Origin: CAYLZW01 sp964388085
GTDB taxonomy: Bacteria; Myxococcota; UBA727; CAYLZW01
Assembly (NCBI GenBank): GCA_964388085.1
Contig: CAYLZW010000154.1
Span: 1 to 13,224 of the forward strand
Direction of reading: 5' to 3'
Length of the DNA stretch: 13,224 bases
Shown: positions 1 to 6,816 of the stretch, piece by piece
Layout: each line of letters begins with the position of its first letter
Position numbering within the stretch: position 1 is the stretch's first letter
Position numbers and translations under genes: made by a program
The notes under the pieces: model-generated
What the model was told of the DNA's origin: nothing
Databases searched by the model: none
The model's input: only the letters and a program-made list of their open reading frames with translations

Positions 1-348
1 CTGCGCGTGCTGTTCGCGCAGGCGCAGGACCTGTCCGACGACGAGATCCTCGCGCGCAAGGACGCCATCTTCTTGAAGCACCAGACGCACTACAAGGGCG
101 AGGTGGCGGACACGCTGCTCACGTACCGGCTGCGCAACGCGCGCCTGCCGGACAACAACGCCGAGCTCAGCGCTTACGGCATCTACACGCTGCAGCAGCA
201 CCTGTACCAGCGCACCTGGCGGGCGTGTAACGAGGACATGCGCTGCTTCCTCGGCATGCTGCGCGAGGTGGCGAACGACGCCGATCCCGAGACGCGCCTC
301 GCCGAGCGCCTTCGTGGCACCCGCACCAAAGAGCGGGTCATCCGGTGA
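1..348 (+). CDS. C-terminal part of an unidentified protein (tentatively a predicted aminopeptidase), truncated by the window edge
   Basis: The reading frame is open from the first base and ends at TGA 346-348, so this is the last ~115 residues of a gene that begins upstream. A GTG at 7-9 is in frame but probably internal. The visible part is helical and soluble, with no membrane segment. It contains a short LPDNNAELSAYGIY stretch, followed by a helix with Cys residues and the segment CFLGMLREVAND. This NNA...Y...FL pattern loosely recalls the C-terminal end of the putative aminopeptidase family (Pfam Aminopep, PF10023). I judge that by memory of the family and the zinc site is not in view, so it is only a suggestion. 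The stop codon overlaps the GTG start of the downstream pseudouridine synthase by 4 bp (GTGA), which indicates translational coupling in one operon. Confidence 0.75.
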   Translation: MRVLFAQAQDLSDDEILARKDAIFLKHQTHYKGEVADTLLTYRLRNARLPDNNAELSAYGIYTLQQHLYQRTWRACNEDMRCFLGMLREVANDADPETRLAERLRGTRTKERVIR

Positions 349-1307
349 GCGACGCGCGCGAGCGCCGCGTGGTCATCGGCGACGGGCGGGATGACGCCCG
401 CGCGGACGTTGCCCTCGCGCGTGCCTTGGGCTTGAGCGTCCGCGAGGCGCGCGGCCTGTTCGACGACGGTGGGGTGACGAGGGCAGGGCGCTCGATCGCG
501 AAGGGCGATCGCGTCCAGGCCGGGGACGTCCTCGACGTCACCGAACCGAAGCCCTGGCTCTCGCCGCGCGATCACGACTGGCTCGTCGTCGTGCACGAGA
601 GCGCTGACGTCGTCGTCGTCGACAAACCGGCAGGCGTCCCTTCGCATCCGCTCCGGAGGGGCGAGGGCGGGACGGTCGCGGACGCGCTGGCCTTCCGGTA
701 CCCCGAGTGTTCGGCCGCTTCTGAGCACGAACGGGAGGCCGGCCTCGTGCACCGGCTGGACACGTTCACGTCGGGCTTGTTGGCCGCCGCCCGATCGCGG
801 GAGGCCTGGCTGGCGCTGCGGGCTGCCTTCCGCGACGGGAACGTGCGGCGAGCGTACCTGGCGCTCGTCGACGGGCTGCTCACGAGCCCGCTGTTGCTCG
901 ACGCTGCCATCGCGCACGACCCCTCGGACGCCCGCCGCATGGTCACCGTTCGTGCCGGGGACGAAGCGAAAGCTCGCGGGGAGCCGAAGGCCGCTCGCTC
1001 GCACGTCACGCCGGTGGCCTCGTCGGGCGGCGCCTCACTCGTCCTCGTGCGGACGGAGGGCGGCCGGCGCCATCAGGTGCGGGTCCACCTCGCGAGCGCC
1101 GGCTTCCCGCTGGTGGGCGACGTCCTGTACGGCGGATCGGAGACGAGCGCGCGGGCGGGGCACCTGCTGCATGCGGCGCTGCTGGAGCTGCCGGGTGAGC
1201 CACGGCTGGTGTCGTCGCCACCGGCGGACTTCGTCACCGCCGCCCGCGAGCGAGGGCTCACGCCTGACGACGTCGAGCGAGCGCGCGAGGGGTTCGCCGC
1301 ACCGTGA
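345..1307 (+). CDS. RluA-family RNA pseudouridine synthase
   Basis: This enzyme isomerises specific uridines to pseudouridine in rRNA or tRNA in the cytoplasm; the exact target cannot be read from the sequence. The 320-residue product has an S4-like RNA-binding segment at about residues 20-65. The catalytic domain opens with VVDKPAGVPSHP (91-102). The active-site motif is HRLDTFTSG (137-145), with Asp139 as the predicted nucleophile; the two residues before TSG vary in the family, so FT is unusual but not disabling. The GRRHQVRVHLASAGFPLVGD motif near residue 245 is also typical of RluA enzymes. The GTG start overlaps the previous stop (GTGA), supporting this start and coupled translation. 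A short distance downstream a promoter overlaps the gene's stop codon, so the next gene is probably a separate transcription unit. Confidence 0.93.
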   Translation: MSDARERRVVIGDGRDDARADVALARALGLSVREARGLFDDGGVTRAGRSIAKGDRVQAGDVLDVTEPKPWLSPRDHDWLVVVHESADVVVVDKPAGVPSHPLRRGEGGTVADALAFRYPECSAASEHEREAGLVHRLDTFTSGLLAAARSREAWLALRAAFRDGNVRRAYLALVDGLLTSPLLLDAAIAHDPSDARRMVTVRAGDEAKARGEPKAARSHVTPVASSGGASLVLVRTEGGRRHQVRVHLASAGFPLVGDVLYGGSETSARAGHLLHAALLELPGEPRLVSSPPADFVTAARERGLTPDDVERAREGFAAP

Positions 1308-1335
1308 TGGACGCTCCAGTGACGTGTGCTATAGG
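1308..1335 (+). promoter_or_regulatory. Candidate sigma70-type promoter with extended -10 for the membrane-protein gene
   Basis: A -35-like TGGACG (1308-1313) lies 16 bp before a -10-like TATAGG (1330-1335), which is preceded by the TGn extension (TGC, 1327-1329). Transcription would begin near 1342. That leaves about 20 nt of leader before ATG 1362, including a TGAGG ribosome site, and would start transcription too late for much of a leader before ATG 1350. It begins one base after the upstream stop codon. This is by eye; no transcript data are available. Confidence 0.5.
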
Positions 1336-1361
1336 CGCGGCGTCTGCTCATGAGGTACGCC

Positions 1362-1955
1362 ATGCTCGCACCCGCGCTTACGTTGTCCCTGCTCCTCGCC
1401 GCACCCGCCGCCGCCGACGCGTCCGTCGCCGTCGAGCCCGCTGTGGGAGCGGACCAGGGGGACGTGGTCGAGGTGCAGGACGAAGAAGAGGAGGGGATCT
1501 TCGACAATGTCATGGAACGCCGCTTTGCGTTCTCCATGAACGACGACCTGCACCCGAGCGTGGCGGACGACACCCTACCGTTCTTCCTCGGCGGCATTTT
1601 CTGCTGCGTCGGCGGTCAGGTCTGGCTGCCGCTGCTGATGATCGACGACGCGCCCGAGGATTACCTGAAGGAAGCCATCATCACGTGGCTCTTCTACATC
1701 ATCCCCGGCTTCCTCCTGACGGTCCCGGCCTACATCCCGTACGTGAACTTCATCTACGGCCCCATCTACTGCCTCGGCTCGCTGGCCATCCACTTCTACC
1801 TGCTGCCGGTGAACCTGATTAACACCTGGGATCGGCAGGCGAAGAAGTACGGCATGGAGGCGCCCAAGAAGAAGCGCAAGAAGAAGAAGTCGTCGTCGCT
1901 GGGCCTGCCCGAGGACGATAGGTTCGCCCTCGCCGAGCCGCAGATGGCCTACTGA
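1362..1955 (+). CDS. Orphan secreted/membrane protein with lysine-rich tail
   Basis: I do not recognise this family. The 197-residue product starts with a signal-peptide-like segment (1-18, hydrophobic, ending PAAADA), followed by an acidic stretch (EVQDEEEEG, about 37-45). Three hydrophobic segments follow, at roughly 73-93 (with a CC pair at 81-82), 104-124 and 131-152. The tail is strongly basic (KKKRKKKK near 169-176), then SSS, and the protein ends in a short acidic/polar segment. ATG 1362 is preferred over the in-frame ATG 1350 because TGAGG (1351-1355) sits 6 bases before it and a candidate promoter fits this start. The basic tail after the last hydrophobic segment suggests a cytoplasmic C terminus by the positive-inside rule. 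gltX follows after 39 bp on the same strand, so co-transcription is likely, although a functional link to GltX is not evident. Confidence 0.8.
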   Translation: MLAPALTLSLLLAAPAAADASVAVEPAVGADQGDVVEVQDEEEEGIFDNVMERRFAFSMNDDLHPSVADDTLPFFLGGIFCCVGGQVWLPLLMIDDAPEDYLKEAIITWLFYIIPGFLLTVPAYIPYVNFIYGPIYCLGSLAIHFYLLPVNLINTWDRQAKKYGMEAPKKKRKKKKSSSLGLPEDDRFALAEPQMAY

Positions 1956-1994
1956 GGCCGCCGCCCAGACTCCTTCGAGAGAACGAAAGCCCCC

Positions 1995-3449
1995 ATGAGC
2001 ACCGCCCCCGTCGTCCGCATCGCGCCCTCGCCCACGGGGGACCCGCACGTCGGCACCGGCTACATCGCGCTGTTCAACTACGCCTTCGCCAAGCAGCTCG
2101 GCGGCAGGTTCCTGCTGCGCATCGAGGACACCGACCAGGCGCGCTCCACCAAGGAGAGCGAGGGCGCCATCCTCGAGGCGCTGCGTTGGCTCGGGCTGAG
2201 CTGGGACGAGGGCCCGGACGTCGGCGGCCCGAACGGCCCCTACCGCCAGAGCGAACGGCTCGGCATCTACCGTGAGCACGCCGACCTCCTCGTGCAGAAG
2301 GGCCAGGCGTATTGGTGCACGTGTACGTCCGAGCGCCTCGCTGAGCTGCGCAAGGCGCAGATGGAGCGCAAGGAGAACCCCGGCTACGACGGGCGCTGCC
2401 GCGATCGCGACGCTGCCGAGGTGAAGCGCGAGATCGACGCCGGCGCGCCCGCGGTCATCCGCCTGAAGACGCCCCGCGAGGGAGAGACGCGCTTCGCCGA
2501 CAAGCTGCGCGGAGACATCGCCATCCCGAACGCGGAGGTGGACGATCAGGTGCTGCTGAAGAGCGACAGCTTCCCGACCTATCACCTCGCCAACGTCGTC
2601 GATGACCACCTGATGGGTGTCACGCACGTCATCCGCGGCGAGGAGTGGATCAGCTCGACGCCCAAGCACGTCATGCTCTACGACGCGTTCGGCTGGCAGA
2701 AGCCCGAGTTCGTTCACCTGCCGCTCTTACGCAACGCCGACAAGTCGAAGGTGAGCAAGCGCAAGAACCCGGTGTCGCTCTCCTACTATCGCGAGGCGGG
2801 CTTCTTGCCCGACGTGATGGTGAACTTCCTCGGCATGATGGCCTTCACCTTCGAGGACGGCCGCGAGCTCTTCTCGCTGCAGGACTTCGTCGAGAACTTC
2901 ACGCTCGAGCGCATCTCCCTCGGCGGCCCGGTGTTCGACCAGGCGAAGCTCTTGTGGCTCAACGGCCGCTATCTGCGAGAGAAGCGCAGCGACGAAGACT
3001 TCGTGCAGTACCTGAAGGACCGGCTGTTCTCCGATGAGTACCTGCGCCGGATCGTGCCGCTCGTGAAGGAGCGCGTGGAGAAGTCCGAGGACTTCATCGC
3101 TTACGCACCGTACTTCTTCTCGGGCGAGGTCGAGCGCTACGACGTCGCTGACCTCATCCTGAAGGGCAAGGACAAGAAGGAGAGCGGCAAGATCTGGGAG
3201 GACCTCGCCGAGCGCATCGACCGCTGCGTGGACTTCACGCACGAGAACGTCGAGCAGCTCATGCGCGCGCAGTGCGAGGATCTCGGGCTCAAGCCGCGCG
3301 ACTACTTCATGCCCATCCGCCTCATGGTCACCGGCCGCAAGGCGACGCCGCCGCTGTTCGAGACCGTCGCCGTGCTCGGGCGAGAGCGCACCCGCCATCG
3401 CGTGCGCCAGGCCATCCAGCTTCTGAAGGCCTTCACGCCGCCCAAGTGA
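1995..3449 (+). CDS. gltX: Glutamate--tRNA ligase
   Basis: GluRS, a class I aminoacyl-tRNA synthetase, charges tRNA(Glu) with glutamate using ATP. The 484-residue length is normal for the bacterial enzyme. The HIGH-equivalent is in PSPTGDPHVGT (11-21), and the KMSKS loop reads KVSKR (252-256), followed by KNPVSLSYYREAGFLP, a variant seen in a subgroup of bacterial GluRS. A zinc site is visible: Cys108 and Cys110 (CTC), then Tyr131 and Cys135 in YDGRC. The tRNA-acceptor-binding segment RGEEWISSTPKH (214-225) is intact. Whether it discriminates against tRNA(Gln) cannot be decided here; many relatives use GatCAB for Gln-tRNA. The ATG at 1995 gives an N terminus that runs straight into the Rossmann strand (VVRIAPSPTG). 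The ribosome site is only weakly purine-rich. ndk follows 77 bp downstream. Confidence 0.98.
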   Translation: MSTAPVVRIAPSPTGDPHVGTGYIALFNYAFAKQLGGRFLLRIEDTDQARSTKESEGAILEALRWLGLSWDEGPDVGGPNGPYRQSERLGIYREHADLLVQKGQAYWCTCTSERLAELRKAQMERKENPGYDGRCRDRDAAEVKREIDAGAPAVIRLKTPREGETRFADKLRGDIAIPNAEVDDQVLLKSDSFPTYHLANVVDDHLMGVTHVIRGEEWISSTPKHVMLYDAFGWQKPEFVHLPLLRNADKSKVSKRKNPVSLSYYREAGFLPDVMVNFLGMMAFTFEDGRELFSLQDFVENFTLERISLGGPVFDQAKLLWLNGRYLREKRSDEDFVQYLKDRLFSDEYLRRIVPLVKERVEKSEDFIAYAPYFFSGEVERYDVADLILKGKDKKESGKIWEDLAERIDRCVDFTHENVEQLMRAQCEDLGLKPRDYFMPIRLMVTGRKATPPLFETVAVLGRERTRHRVRQAIQLLKAFTPPK

Positions 3450-3471
3450 CCGGTCGATCTCCGACACGCAC

Positions 3472-3511
3472 CTGACGCTTCATCTGACGCTTCACCTGAC
3501 CCTTCACCTGA
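3472..3511. repeat. 12-bp tandem repeat, 3.3 copies, in the ndk leader
   Basis: Three consecutive 12-base units of consensus CTGACGCTTCAY occupy 3472-3483, 3484-3495 and 3496-3507 (the third has CTGACC), followed by a partial CTGA. The array lies in the 77-bp gap between gltX and ndk, just before the ribosome site GGAGAG (3517-3522). A separate AGACCT duplication flanks that site (3511-3516 and 3521-3526). There is no long spacer between units, so it is not CRISPR. It may be replication-slippage DNA or a binding/leader element. Confidence 0.8.
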
Positions 3512-3526
3512 GACCTGGAGAGACCT

Positions 3527-3952
3527 ATGGCCAAGCAGCGCACGCTTTCGATCATCAAGCCCGACGGCGTGAAGAAGAACGTCATCGGCAAGATCGTGGC
3601 TCTGTTCGAGGAGAACGGCCTCACCATCGTGGGCCAGAAGATGGTCCAGCTCACGCGCGCGGAGGCCGAGGGCTTCTACGCCGTGCACAAGGATCGCCCC
3701 TTCTTCGGCGAGCTCGTCAACTTCATGCTGAGCGGCCCCGTCGTGCTCATGGCGCTCGAGGGTGACAACGCCATCCAGAAGAACCGTGACCTCATGGGCG
3801 CTACGGACCCGAAGGAGGCCAAGGAGGGCACCATCCGCAATATGTTCTCGGCCTCGAAGGGCGAGAACACGGTGCACGGCTCCGACGCGCCCGAGACGGC
3901 GGCGACGGAGATCGCCTGGTTCTTCGCGGAGAGCGAGCTGTTCTCCCGCTGA
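3527..3952 (+). CDS. ndk: Nucleoside diphosphate kinase
   Basis: NDP kinase transfers the gamma-phosphate of ATP to other (d)NDPs through a phosphohistidine intermediate, keeping cytoplasmic NTP pools balanced. The 141-residue length is typical. Visible signatures are TLSIIKPDGV near the N terminus (ATP-binding Lys11), FYAVHKDRPFF (50-60), and the active-site motif NTVHGSDAPETA (114-125) with His117 as the phosphorylated residue. The loop before the active site (IRNMFSASKGEN) differs from the common enterobacterial form but lies in a variable position. The start ATG 3527 is supported by GGAGAG five to ten bases upstream and by the canonical N terminus. It lies downstream of gltX and may be its last operon partner, since a long hairpin follows. 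No strong promoter is obvious in the repeat-containing gap. Confidence 0.98.
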   Translation: MAKQRTLSIIKPDGVKKNVIGKIVALFEENGLTIVGQKMVQLTRAEAEGFYAVHKDRPFFGELVNFMLSGPVVLMALEGDNAIQKNRDLMGATDPKEAKEGTIRNMFSASKGENTVHGSDAPETAATEIAWFFAESELFSR

Positions 3953-3983
3953 GCTCAGGACGAACGCGAGACAGCGCAGAACA

Positions 3984-4066
3984 CAAATTTCGCGCAAAGC
4001 CGCTAGCCGCAAAGGAACCGCGTTGGGGTTTTCTTTGCGGCTTTGCGCCTTTGCGCGAGATTCTTG
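3984..4066. repeat. Long imperfect hairpin of 8-bp units (copy 1), ndk 3' side
   Basis: The right arm is three tandem 8-mers, CTTTGCGG (4033-4040), CTTTGCGC (4041-4048) and CTTTGCGC (4049-4056), followed by GAGATTCTTG. The left arm holds the complements: GCGCAAAG (3992-3999), a decayed 7-base unit CCGCTAG (4000-4006), and CCGCAAAG (4007-4014). The loop is about 13-16 bases. It lies between ndk (+) and the genes converging from the minus strand, where it could terminate transcription from both sides, although no clean T-tract follows the stem. It has the same three-unit plan and the same outer GAGATT(C/G)TTG as the hairpin at 12534-12615. Confidence 0.85.
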
Positions 4067-4081
4067 TTCCGCCGTCGACCG

Positions 4082-4195
4082 CTACCAGGCCTCGAGCCGC
4101 AGCCCTGGGACGCGCAGCAATTCGCGAGTGGTGCGGGTCGCTACGCTCACTCGGGGCTCGCCACGCAGCTCGGCCAGCGCGATGGCCGCGATCAT
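4082..4195 (-). CDS. Possible 37-codon ORF downstream of the lipoprotein gene
   Basis: An ATG at 4195 on the minus strand opens a 37-codon frame ending at TAG 4084-4082, 13 bases after the lipoprotein stop. The product starts MIAAIALAELRGEP and ends LRLEAW; it resembles nothing I can name. In favour: third positions are strongly GC, spacing to the upstream gene is short, and AGG lies immediately before the ATG. Against: in this GC-rich DNA many frames stay open, the opposite strand is open here too, and the AGG sits too close to the start to be a good ribosome site. It could be a small gene, a gene remnant, or chance. Confidence 0.25.
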   Translation of the reverse strand: MIAAIALAELRGEPRVSVATRTTRELLRVPGLRLEAW

Positions 4196-4208
4196 CCTGT
4201 TGCGATCC

Positions 4209-4955
4209 CTACCGCTTCGAGAACCTGACGCTCTCCAGCATCTGCCGGATGACCGGGGCGAGCTCGGCGCGGTCCTCTTTCGGGAGCGTCACGGTGATCG
4301 CGTAGCCGTGCAGGCGCTCGTCCTGAACGTCGATGAGCAGCAGGGTCTCCTGGCTGAAGGTGACCTCCCGGTCGACGTAGGGGGCGCTCCACTCGTCGCG
4401 CACGTAGTAGGCCGGACGCCCCTGACGACGGGAGCGCTCGGCCTCGACGTGCTTGAGCTCCGGCACCGCGCCCTGGTTGGACCGCCGTTGAGCCTCCAGG
4501 TAGTCCGTCGTCGTCGTGCCTTCCGGCAGCCAGGGATCGTGCTGCACGATCAACCAGGCCGTGACGCGCTCGCCGAGCTTGCTCGTGGGCGCGCGCGCGG
4601 ACAGCATCGTGCGCGAGAGGAGCGTGATGCCGCCGGAAGCCGTCGCCTTGTCGCCCGCCGCGCTCGCTGAACCTCCGTCGCCGCCGCCGGGGGCGGGCGG
4701 GAGCTTGCCGGGGTCCACGTCGTCGAAGCGCCAGTCCTCGGGGACCTTGATTTCGAGCGGCGTGCCAGGCACCGAGCGGTTCACGAGCGTCACCGGCGGC
4801 TTTGCCTCGGCGCCGGCCCCCGCTGCGTGTCCCGCGGCCTCGGCCTGCGCGGCGTCCTCGTCCTTCTTGCAGGACGACGACAGCGCACACGCACAAAGGA
4901 GCGCGAGCGTGAGCGCGCGAGGGGAGGGGCCATGATGCGTTCGGTGTCGACTCAT
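4209..4955 (-). CDS. Probable lipoprotein of unknown function
   Basis: I do not recognise the family. The 248-residue product begins with a basic n-region (MSRHRTHHGPSPR) and a hydrophobic core (ALTLALLCACAL). Lipidation could occur at Cys23 (LCAC, which fits the lipobox pattern) or at Cys29 (LSSSC, which has Ser at the -3 position); Lys-Lys-Asp-Glu-Asp follows. Next come a low-complexity Ala/Gly/Glu linker (about 35-52), the segment VPEDWRFDDVDPG, a Gly/Ser-rich insert near 95-110, and a folded C-terminal half with alternating beta-strand patterns (LLLIDVQDERLHGYAITVTLP). Start ATG 4955 is supported by GGAG seven bases upstream and is the only in-frame start giving a signal peptide. Its first 24 bases overlap the divergent trmL-like gene on the other strand. 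No convincing promoter was seen; it would have to lie inside that gene. Confidence 0.85.
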   Translation of the reverse strand: MSRHRTHHGPSPRALTLALLCACALSSSCKKDEDAAQAEAAGHAAGAGAEAKPPVTLVNRSVPGTPLEIKVPEDWRFDDVDPGKLPPAPGGGDGGSASAAGDKATASGGITLLSRTMLSARAPTSKLGERVTAWLIVQHDPWLPEGTTTTDYLEAQRRSNQGAVPELKHVEAERSRRQGRPAYYVRDEWSAPYVDREVTFSQETLLLIDVQDERLHGYAITVTLPKEDRAELAPVIRQMLESVRFSKR

Positions 4956-5405
4956 CCGCTGCTCCACGTCGTGCTGGATCGTCCGAAGATCGCGGGGAAC
5001 GTTGGCGCGATCGCCCGCCTGGTCGCAACCTGTGGCGCCGCTCTGCATGTGTGCGCTCCAGGCTTCACGGCCGGCTCGGACCTGCGCCGGCCGGGGCTCG
5101 ACTACTGGGGCGACGCCCGCGTGCACTTCCACGACGACCTCGAGCGCTGTCTGAAGCTCCTCGGCAAGGACCCCTGGGTGGTCGAGGTGGGCGGCGCCAA
5201 GGCGCCCTGGGACGCTCTCTTCGCGCGGGGGGACGTCGTCGTGCTCGGCCCCGAGGACGGCAGCGTCGAGCTGCCAAGCGCCTTCGCGCGGCCGGGCAAC
5301 GAGCGGATCCTGACGTTGCCGGCACGGCCCGGGATGCGCTCGTTGAACGTCGCCCAGTGCGCCGCCGTGGTCGTGTTCGAGGGCGTTCGACAGCTCGGGC
5401 TGTAG
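4932..5405 (+). CDS. trmL: TrmL-like tRNA 2'-O-methyltransferase (SPOUT family)
   Basis: This belongs to the TrmH/SpoU branch of SPOUT methyltransferases. The closest named function is 2'-O-methylation of the wobble base (position 34) in some leucine tRNAs by TrmL, but substrate assignment is inference. The product is 156-157 residues, matching the short TrmL type without an added RNA-binding domain. Visible motifs (numbered from ATG 4935) are NVGAIARL (22-29), LRRPGLDYW near 50-58, GPEDG (105-109) and MRSLNV (134-139), the knot and SAM-binding elements. After RSLNV the usual Ser/Asn pair reads AQC. Two adjacent ATGs (4932 and 4935) are possible starts; GGAGG at 4923-4927 gives the better spacing to the second. 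The 5' end overlaps the start of the divergent lipoprotein gene. The stop is 6 bp from the stop of the convergent DUF4388 gene. Confidence 0.9.
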   Translation: MMRSVSTHPLLHVVLDRPKIAGNVGAIARLVATCGAALHVCAPGFTAGSDLRRPGLDYWGDARVHFHDDLERCLKLLGKDPWVVEVGGAKAPWDALFARGDVVVLGPEDGSVELPSAFARPGNERILTLPARPGMRSLNVAQCAAVVVFEGVRQLGL

Positions 5406-5411
5406 GCCCGC

Positions 5412-6746
5412 TCAACCGAGCGAGGGGTTCGACGCCGTCGGCGGAGCGCTCAAGGCCGCGTGGATGAGCCGCACCCGACGGCCGAGGTTCTCGTCGCTCT
5501 GGGCGTCGAGCATCTCGCCGCACTGGAAGAGCATGAAGAAGGTCAGCTCGTTCAGGGCCTCCTGCAGGAAGTCCATGGGCTCGGCGGTGTCGAGGCGCGC
5601 GAGGTTATTGACGAGCTGCTCGGTCGGCAGCGCGCCGGTGCGGTCGGGCAGCACGCCGCTGAACAGCATGGCGTGGGCGATGCTCGGCTCCTGCAGGTAC
5701 TTCTCGACGGAGCGCGCGAAGTCGGTGGCCTTGCCGTGCCGCTCCATCTCGTCCTGGATCTCGCGGAAGGCGAGGTTATAGACCTCGAGGCGCTCCTTCT
5801 GGGCCGTGGTCAGCGAGAGCGCCTGCGACGGCGGCGCGGCCTCGGAGACCTGCACGAGCTTGGCCTTGAGCAGCCCATAACAGGCGCGCGTGGCGTCGAA
5901 CTCGGTCAAGTGCAGCACGCGCGCGACGTCGGCCACGGAGGCGCCGAGCCCGATGGCCTCGAAGGCGCGCAGCTCCAGCTCCTCGAGGTCGGTCTTGGGC
6001 GCCTTGCCGGTGGGCTCGAGGCGCACGTTGCGATCGGAGATGCGCTCGCGGAAGACGCTGAGCTCGTCCTGCCGGCGCAGCGACTCGAGCAGCAGGCCCT
6101 GCATCGACATGGGCGGCGTCGAGGGGAACGGATAGCCCTCCGGCAGGCGGTAGAGGATGAAGCTGCCGTCCTGCCAGCCGACGACGTCCGAGAAGATGTC
6201 GGTGATCTGGGACTGGATGGTCGACCACAGCTCGTGCGCGTCGAGCAGGCCGCGGCTGACCAGCACCTGCCCGATGCGCTTGTGCGACGAGCGGGCCTCG
6301 CTCTCGGCCGCCTCGAGCTGCTGATCGCTCACCTTGCCGACGCGCACGAGGAAGCGGCCGAGCCGATCTTCGGGCGCGTTGCTGCCGACGGAGGCGACGT
6401 CGCCGTGGCGCAGCATGATGACGCGCTCGATGTGGTCCTTCTTGAGCACCAGCCGGCCGGTGTCGCGGTTCTGCGCGAACAGGTTCAGGAGGCCGAGCAG
6501 GGTGTCCTTCGCGAGGGAGCCGGCGATGACGAGCTCCTCGCCGTCGCGCGGAGCGGCGCCCGTCCCCTCGTCGAGGGTGAGGACGAGCAGCGAGCCGGCG
6601 CGCATGGCCTTGTAGACGCCCGGCAAGGCGCCGAGCACGTCGCGCGCGGCCTTCTCCACAGCGGTGACGGCGCCGCTCGCGTCGATGCGAACGCTCGGGA
6701 CCCGCGCTCCGTTCGAGGGGCGCTCTGCGTTGCCGTTGTCGGCCAT
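5412..6746 (-). CDS. DUF4388-domain protein
   Basis: The 444-residue protein carries a DUF4388-like region at about residues 72-200, from LVIAGSLAKDTLLGLLNLFAQ, through GRLVLKKDHIERVIMLRHGDVASV, to FSDVVGWQDGSFILYR. Proteins with this domain are frequent in Myxococcota and are usually linked to gliding, regulatory or gas-vesicle/PATAN-type signalling; the role here is unknown. Inside it, LGRFLVRVGKVSDQQLEAA and IGQVLVSRGLLDAHEL look like two tandem MshEN/GspE-N-like helical repeats. The C-terminal half is helical and soluble, with no signal peptide or membrane segment. The start ATG 6746 was chosen because the frame upstream runs into purC; the ribosome site is weak (AAGAG about 11 bases away). 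It lies 70 bp after purC on the same strand and is probably co-transcribed. It converges on trmL with 6 bp between stops. Confidence 0.85.
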   Translation of the reverse strand: MADNGNAERPSNGARVPSVRIDASGAVTAVEKAARDVLGALPGVYKAMRAGSLLVLTLDEGTGAAPRDGEELVIAGSLAKDTLLGLLNLFAQNRDTGRLVLKKDHIERVIMLRHGDVASVGSNAPEDRLGRFLVRVGKVSDQQLEAAESEARSSHKRIGQVLVSRGLLDAHELWSTIQSQITDIFSDVVGWQDGSFILYRLPEGYPFPSTPPMSMQGLLLESLRRQDELSVFRERISDRNVRLEPTGKAPKTDLEELELRAFEAIGLGASVADVARVLHLTEFDATRACYGLLKAKLVQVSEAAPPSQALSLTTAQKERLEVYNLAFREIQDEMERHGKATDFARSVEKYLQEPSIAHAMLFSGVLPDRTGALPTEQLVNNLARLDTAEPMDFLQEALNELTFFMLFQCGEMLDAQSDENLGRRVRLIHAALSAPPTASNPSLG

Positions 6747-6816
6747 CAGTCCATCGGCTCTTGGGTCTGTGCGCGGGGGTCCGCGAGAGGCGAGCGCTAC
6801 GTCACAGGGGAGAGTC

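Noticed and set aside
345..353. Possible frameshift between the first gene and the pseudouridine synthase
   Set aside because: The 4-bp GTGA overlap is a standard coupled stop/start, and both products look complete at that junction.
1575..3467. Long minus-strand frames opposite gltX and the membrane-protein gene
   Set aside because: They are shadows of gltX; no ribosome sites or domains, and biased antisense composition.
3472..3511. CRISPR-like array
   Set aside because: Units are 12 bp and directly adjacent, with no spacers and no cas genes.
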